Source: Nemania diffusa
Taxonomy: Eukaryota > Ascomycota > Sordariomycetes > Xylariales > Xylariaceae
NCBI GenBank assembly: GCA_038501195.1
Contig: JBBPUQ010000003.1
Span: 5,734,501-5,798,500 of the forward strand
Length of the DNA stretch: 64,000 bases
Direction of reading: 5' to 3'
Numbering within the stretch: the stretch's first letter is position 1; each line of letters starts with the position of its first letter. Of the stretch, positions 60,144-64,000 are shown in pieces. A model generated the notes under the pieces. That model did not search any database, was not told the DNA's origin, and worked only from the letters and a program-made list of their open reading frames with translations. The translations under genes were made by a program, and so were the position numbers.

Positions 60144-61949
60144 CAATGCGGTAGATTCAGACGGGATAGTGATATCCCCCTCCGGGGAGGAAGCCGTCGG
60201 TACATCTTATACAGCATGGTAACGTGGGTTTTCTTTTACTGAGCACGCCCCTGCTGTCACGCAGAGCCTCAAACTAACCCCGATACGCCAATTCGCAGAT
60301 GCGCGAGATCTAAAGGTGCGATAGAGCCAGGCCAACGCATAATTCTACGACGGTTCGCTAGAGATGAACCCCCCTCCGCCACAATATGCAGTAAGATTCC
60401 CTCATCTTCGCCCCCTCCGACAAGATGGTGGTAGGGATTCGTGCATGATTTGCTCAAATGTAGAGAGCTTGCAGCACTAGCTACAGAAACCGGGGTGGAC
60501 TTGTGCTAGCTCAAAGTGAGGCTATGCGAGCCATTGCATAAATGATATAGGCAGACAGCACGGTATTTGGCCGACTTGGATCGACTACACCCCTGGAAAC
60601 ATTGGAAACACTTTATTAGCCGACAGCGGACATTGCGCGCAATTTCTGGGCGCGATGTTACCCCTCTTTGATTTTCCTCACCGAAAGACATGCATCGTGT
60701 AGTTTAGCGATCCCCAAACCATGCCGGGATGATACCCTCTTTCGGCTGTCCCTGGTTGCCTTAGGCACCTTGTTCCCTCGGATAAGGTGCTGAATTTTTA
60801 GTTCGCGGCCAAGTATAATTAACTAAAACTTAGGTAGTTTTATTAGGTGTTGAAACACGCCAGTTGGGCACTAATACGTCGGTTAGGATGTTTTTGATTA
60901 TACGACACATATATGCTCGCATCCTTTACCTCGAGCTTGCTTCTGGGAATAAAAGAGGTATCTGTAGTGGAGCTCGAGAGGGGTAGTTCCAGCACCGGAG
61001 GCAAATAACTTGTGTTCCTATAATGACCAATCTCTATAATGGCCATAACCAAAAGAGGAAATGCCTAGCTTGGTATATACTATAGGAAGACTCTAACAAC
61101 AACGTAGAGTAGAGGCATGGCTTAATAATATGTTACCTCCTAACATGCGCTGCTAGGTACTTGGTAAGAAAACGAAACGCGTGTTAAGGCACATATCGCA
61201 CTCTAGAGATCCCTAGAGATGCCTGTCAAAAACAAGGGATCTATTCTGGAGGACTAGCATCTCTAAAAAAGAAGTCTGAAAAAGTGACAGCCACATGCCT
61301 GTGGCTTAATAGGTGGCTTGATCGCACACCTTATTACTTTTTTCAGCTCCCTGTTATATATTACCTCCCCTGCTTAGACATTAATATATATATTTAGGAA
61401 GTACCTATTGATCTAGTCGTTATACTCTTTATACGTATAATTAGGAAAAATGCGAAGGGAATTGGAGTATGTTAAATCCCTTAAACTTATTGCATTTAAA
61501 GAGATAGGCTCCCTTGCTAACTGGTCACAATGGAAGAAAAAGTAGAAAGTTGTTGACCTACGTGAGCTTTACAAGAGATTTACCAATCTATCAATCTATC
61601 AATTAATAGTTTCGAAAAAAACAAAAAACCGAATGTCGCGTACGATATATACCGTTAATACTGCAGGAGTATTAACGGCGTCGTTTTTCCTCCGTCACAC
61701 CGAAGAAAAACTCATAGTTGTTATAAAATTGTGTAGACTTCTCTGCTCTTCATTACTGAGGGCGGATTGGTTTCCCCTAGGCTATTACCGTCTGAATGTT
61801 CATGTTAAACCGGGCCCCGAACCTGGATGAAAATAATTACGTTGAACTTAAGAAGCCTATACGTAATTATACCTATCGGTAATCGAATTCGAAAGTCATT
61901 TGTATATTCATGTATTTCTTCTTCACAAAATAGTGGACTCTAAAGGTAC
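60144..61949. other. Gene-poor region upstream of the kinase-HET gene
   Basis: No supported gene. It holds a perfect 11-bp inverted repeat around 61652-61678 and short repeat-like stretches (61220-61340), but no recognisable transposase. Confidence 0.5.
61652..61678. repeat. Perfect 11-bp inverted repeat (hairpin)
   Basis: CCGTTAATACT at 61652-61662 is the reverse complement of AGTATTAACGG at 61668-61678, with a 5-nt loop GCAGG. It is not next to a gene end, so terminator function is not supported. Confidence 0.7.
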
Positions 61950-62055
61950 TGTCACGGAATAGAGCTGCAACGCTAACCACGACACTACCAAAAGTAGAAC
62001 GCTGTCAAGGTGGGAACCTTGACCGTTTGTAGGTCTTATATGTAGGACCGTGACA
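61950..62055. mobile_element. Solo-LTR-like repeat, copy 2 (106 bp) with target duplication
   Basis: Starts TGTCACGG and ends CCGTGACA like the copy at 4142. It is flanked on both sides by GGTAC (61945-61949 and 62056-62060), a perfect 5-bp target-site duplication. This supports integrase-mediated insertion. Confidence 0.78.
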
Positions 62056-62607
62056 GGTACTGGGGGCTCTTAAGTTCTTAACTGTCAGTCTGTAAATAGC
62101 GCCACTGCAGACGCGATAATGAATATTGAACTATCGCAGTTCAGACTGCTAGTGATGCCAAGATGACTTATTGTTATTGTCAAAGGGGGGAATTTCTATC
62201 TGGACTATCTAGTAAAATCTACTCTGCCGGCCGGGCCAGGGCCCGTGCTATAGTTCTAACCTCGTTAAGGTTTAGTACTGTGACGTAAATACATATAGAG
62301 AATTCCCTTATCCATCTCGATTCATAACCTACCGGCGAAACCGGAGAGAGCAATTCCTATATTTCAAATATCTATGGGATTAGCATCAACCAGGTCGCGG
62401 AATGTCTCTGGGCCGAGATAAGGCTACACGTAGACCTTCTACGGCCTCCAGATTTCGTCCGGAGTACAAGTCATCCAATGGGAAGGCCGCGAAAGTGGCT
62501 GTAAGCTGAGGCGATTAGAAACGGAGAATAACTGGAAGCGAGACGCCAAGCCTTAGGAACGTTCCAAGCCCCGATGTTGTTGCTGTCTCCAATGTCCACC
62601 ATCAGTT

Positions 62608-62715
62608 TGGTACGGAACAGAGCTGCAACACTCCACCGCGACATTATCAGAAGTAGAACATTGTCGGGGTGGAAATACTAACCGTTTGCAGTTACTTATA
62701 TATGGGATCGTGACA
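62608..62715. mobile_element. Solo-LTR-like repeat, copy 3 (108 bp), diverged
   Basis: Starts TGGTACGG and ends TCGTGACA, with internal similarity to copies 1 and 2. The flanks CAGTT (62603-62607) and TAGTT (62716-62720) differ by one base, as in an ageing target duplication. It is older than copy 2 by its greater divergence. Confidence 0.65.
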
Positions 62716-63624
62716 TAGTTATTATTAAGTCCTAGATAATTGTTAGATGCGATAAATCTAGTTAGGCTGAGAAACGCCATTGGTGGTGGGTGTGGTGGGG
62801 TCCGTAACCTTCGCGTGGCGTTGTCGTAACATACAAGGCTGTGCTAGAGGATGAAAGGTTGCCGCATGTTAAGGATTGTCGTGTGTAACCATAGACGCGG
62901 CAAATCATAATAATGATCGACATTCGCAGTTTGGCCTTAATCCCTTGTTGTGAAATAACTACGTAATTTGTGTAGCACTTATTTCGAACTTCAGGGCAAG
63001 AAAGAAGGAATATTCCTGACCTAGACGATTAGTTCTTGACAGGTATAATCGATCCGAGCAATATTCGTCAAAAAGACCTGCAGGCTTCCCTATGTAGTGG
63101 AGCAAAGCCACCGATCAATAATCTGTACGACTCGCCCGAAAATGCACACTAAAGAGAATTCCTTCGTCGGTTTATTCCTTACGATGGATTTTCTCTTCTC
63201 TCCTCTTTGTCTCCGTCTCTTTCCTATGATCCGATACTTTTTTCCCCCCCTTCTCCTGGTCTATATGCTTCTGCGCCAACGCTCGCTATTGGATCCGCTG
63301 CACGTCTTTCCTATGATAGGAATAGTGGAGACCAAAGCCGGCGTTTCTAAGCTTACGTGACGATATAACATCGAGACTATCCTGTAATTCTCATAAGTTC
63401 CCTTCCCAAGATATGGTATATATCACCTTACACATTCGAGTTCAATTTCACCAAATCAAAATTCCCATTCGCCCGCTCACAGGAAAACCACGTCTTCTCA
63501 TCATAGGCTTCGGGTGTCGAGAGGGTAAGAAAAATAGGTAGAAAGTAGACTATGCTGGATGCAAAGATTAGGAAATAAAATTAGGTAATTATAGGGTAGG
63601 TGAATGTGTTGGCTAGCATCGCAA
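62716..63624. other. Intergenic region downstream of the bZIP gene
   Basis: No supported gene on either strand. It includes pyrimidine-rich stretches around 63190-63260. Confidence 0.45.
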
Positions 63625-64000
63625 TTAACTGGGAGCCAGCACAGGTGATATCTCGCAAGTGCTCATCTCAGGTGGCGCTCTTCCTACTTGTTTGGCGGCG
63701 TTCTGGATATAATGGCGGATGTAATCGTTGTCGCATGCGCCGTGTCGAAGTATCTCACACTTTAGGTGAAGCACTTCTTCGCGCAGGAGGCCAGCCTCAG
63801 CGTTGAGCATCTTATTCTCTCTAAGGAGATCTCTCTCTTTTTGCTGGAGCTCGTCTACACCCTGCTTGGCCTTTTTCCGACATTTAGCGGCAGCCAGCCT
63901 ATTCCTAGTACGCTTCGTCCGAGGGTATGGGCTAGAGTTGGGGCTCGAAGGCATCGGCGACGAGGACTCATCGCCTTTGTCCATTTCATACATGGGCTCT
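63625..64000 (-). CDS. bZIP transcription factor, ATF/CREB-like (may be cut by window edge)
   Basis: DNA-binding dimeric transcription factor acting in the nucleus. An in-frame ATG lies at 63993 (122 residues to the stop at 63625), but the frame stays open to the window edge, so the protein probably continues upstream. The basic region reads RTKRTRNRLAAAKCRKKAK, with the N-x-x-A-A-x-K-C-R signature of ATF/CREB-type fungal bZIPs. The leucine zipper follows with heptad leucines in VDELQQKERDLLRENKMLN and LLREEVLHLKCEIL. After the zipper comes CDNDYIRHYIQNAAKQVG, a segment I recall from fungal Atf-type stress regulators. The region before the basic domain is Ser/Pro-rich. Targets cannot be named. 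Confidence 0.85.
   Translation of the reverse strand, partial: EPMYEMDKGDESSSPMPSSPNSSPYPRTKRTRNRLAAAKCRKKAKQGVDELQQKERDLLRENKMLNAEAGLLREEVLHLKCEILRHGACDNDYIRHYIQNAAKQVGRAPPEMSTCEISPVLAPS

Noticed and set aside
61652..61678. Hairpin as a transcription terminator
   Set aside because: Fungal genes do not use such hairpins and no gene ends nearby.

Overview
The window comes from a filamentous ascomycete (Pezizomycotina, probably a sordariomycete). The signs are short GT-AG introns of about 50-95 bases in most genes, HET-domain incompatibility genes, fungal forms of Utp8, Elg1, Dpb11 and eIF3c, and an extremely AT-rich retrotransposon that looks destroyed by repeat-induced point mutation (RIP). 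All gene models were built by hand: exons were joined where splice sites and reading frames agree. None was checked by a database search.

Layout. 1-1846: a five-exon cytochrome P450 whose 3' end runs off the left edge. 1847-5700: gene-poor DNA with a solo-LTR-like repeat and a small inverted-repeat element. 5701-15563: a housekeeping block with a FAR1-like DNA-binding protein, a small conserved-looking protein, eIF3c/NIP1, a hemerythrin (HHE) protein and a SnoaL-like protein. 15564-19871: gene-poor, with decayed coding-like sequence. 19872-26443: the BRCT protein Dpb11/Rad4 and a DUF8035-type protein with an Arg-Asp repeat tail. 26444-31064: gene-poor. 31065-42588: Utp8 and the AAA+ PCNA unloader Elg1 (divergent pair), then a PL1 pectate lyase-like gene with an apparent frameshift and a secreted histidine phosphatase. 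42786-48618: a complete Ty1/copia element with 203-bp LTRs and a GCAAC target duplication, its interior reduced almost wholly to A and T. 48721-49793: a SIRT5-type sirtuin starting 102 bp after the element.

50252-60143 is the most unusual part. It holds an 850-residue protein kinase, a 1242-residue kinase-HET fusion, and two tiny proteins (74 and 78 residues) that are paralogs of each other. The two kinases share an N-terminal module and an HGD catalytic loop. The two tiny genes share a three-exon structure with a 48-nt middle exon. Together they look like a heterokaryon-incompatibility or cell-death type locus, with the tiny proteins as an apparently overlooked component. 60144-63624 is repeat-bearing intergenic DNA with two more solo-LTR-like copies, and 63625-64000 is the 3' part of a bZIP transcription factor gene.
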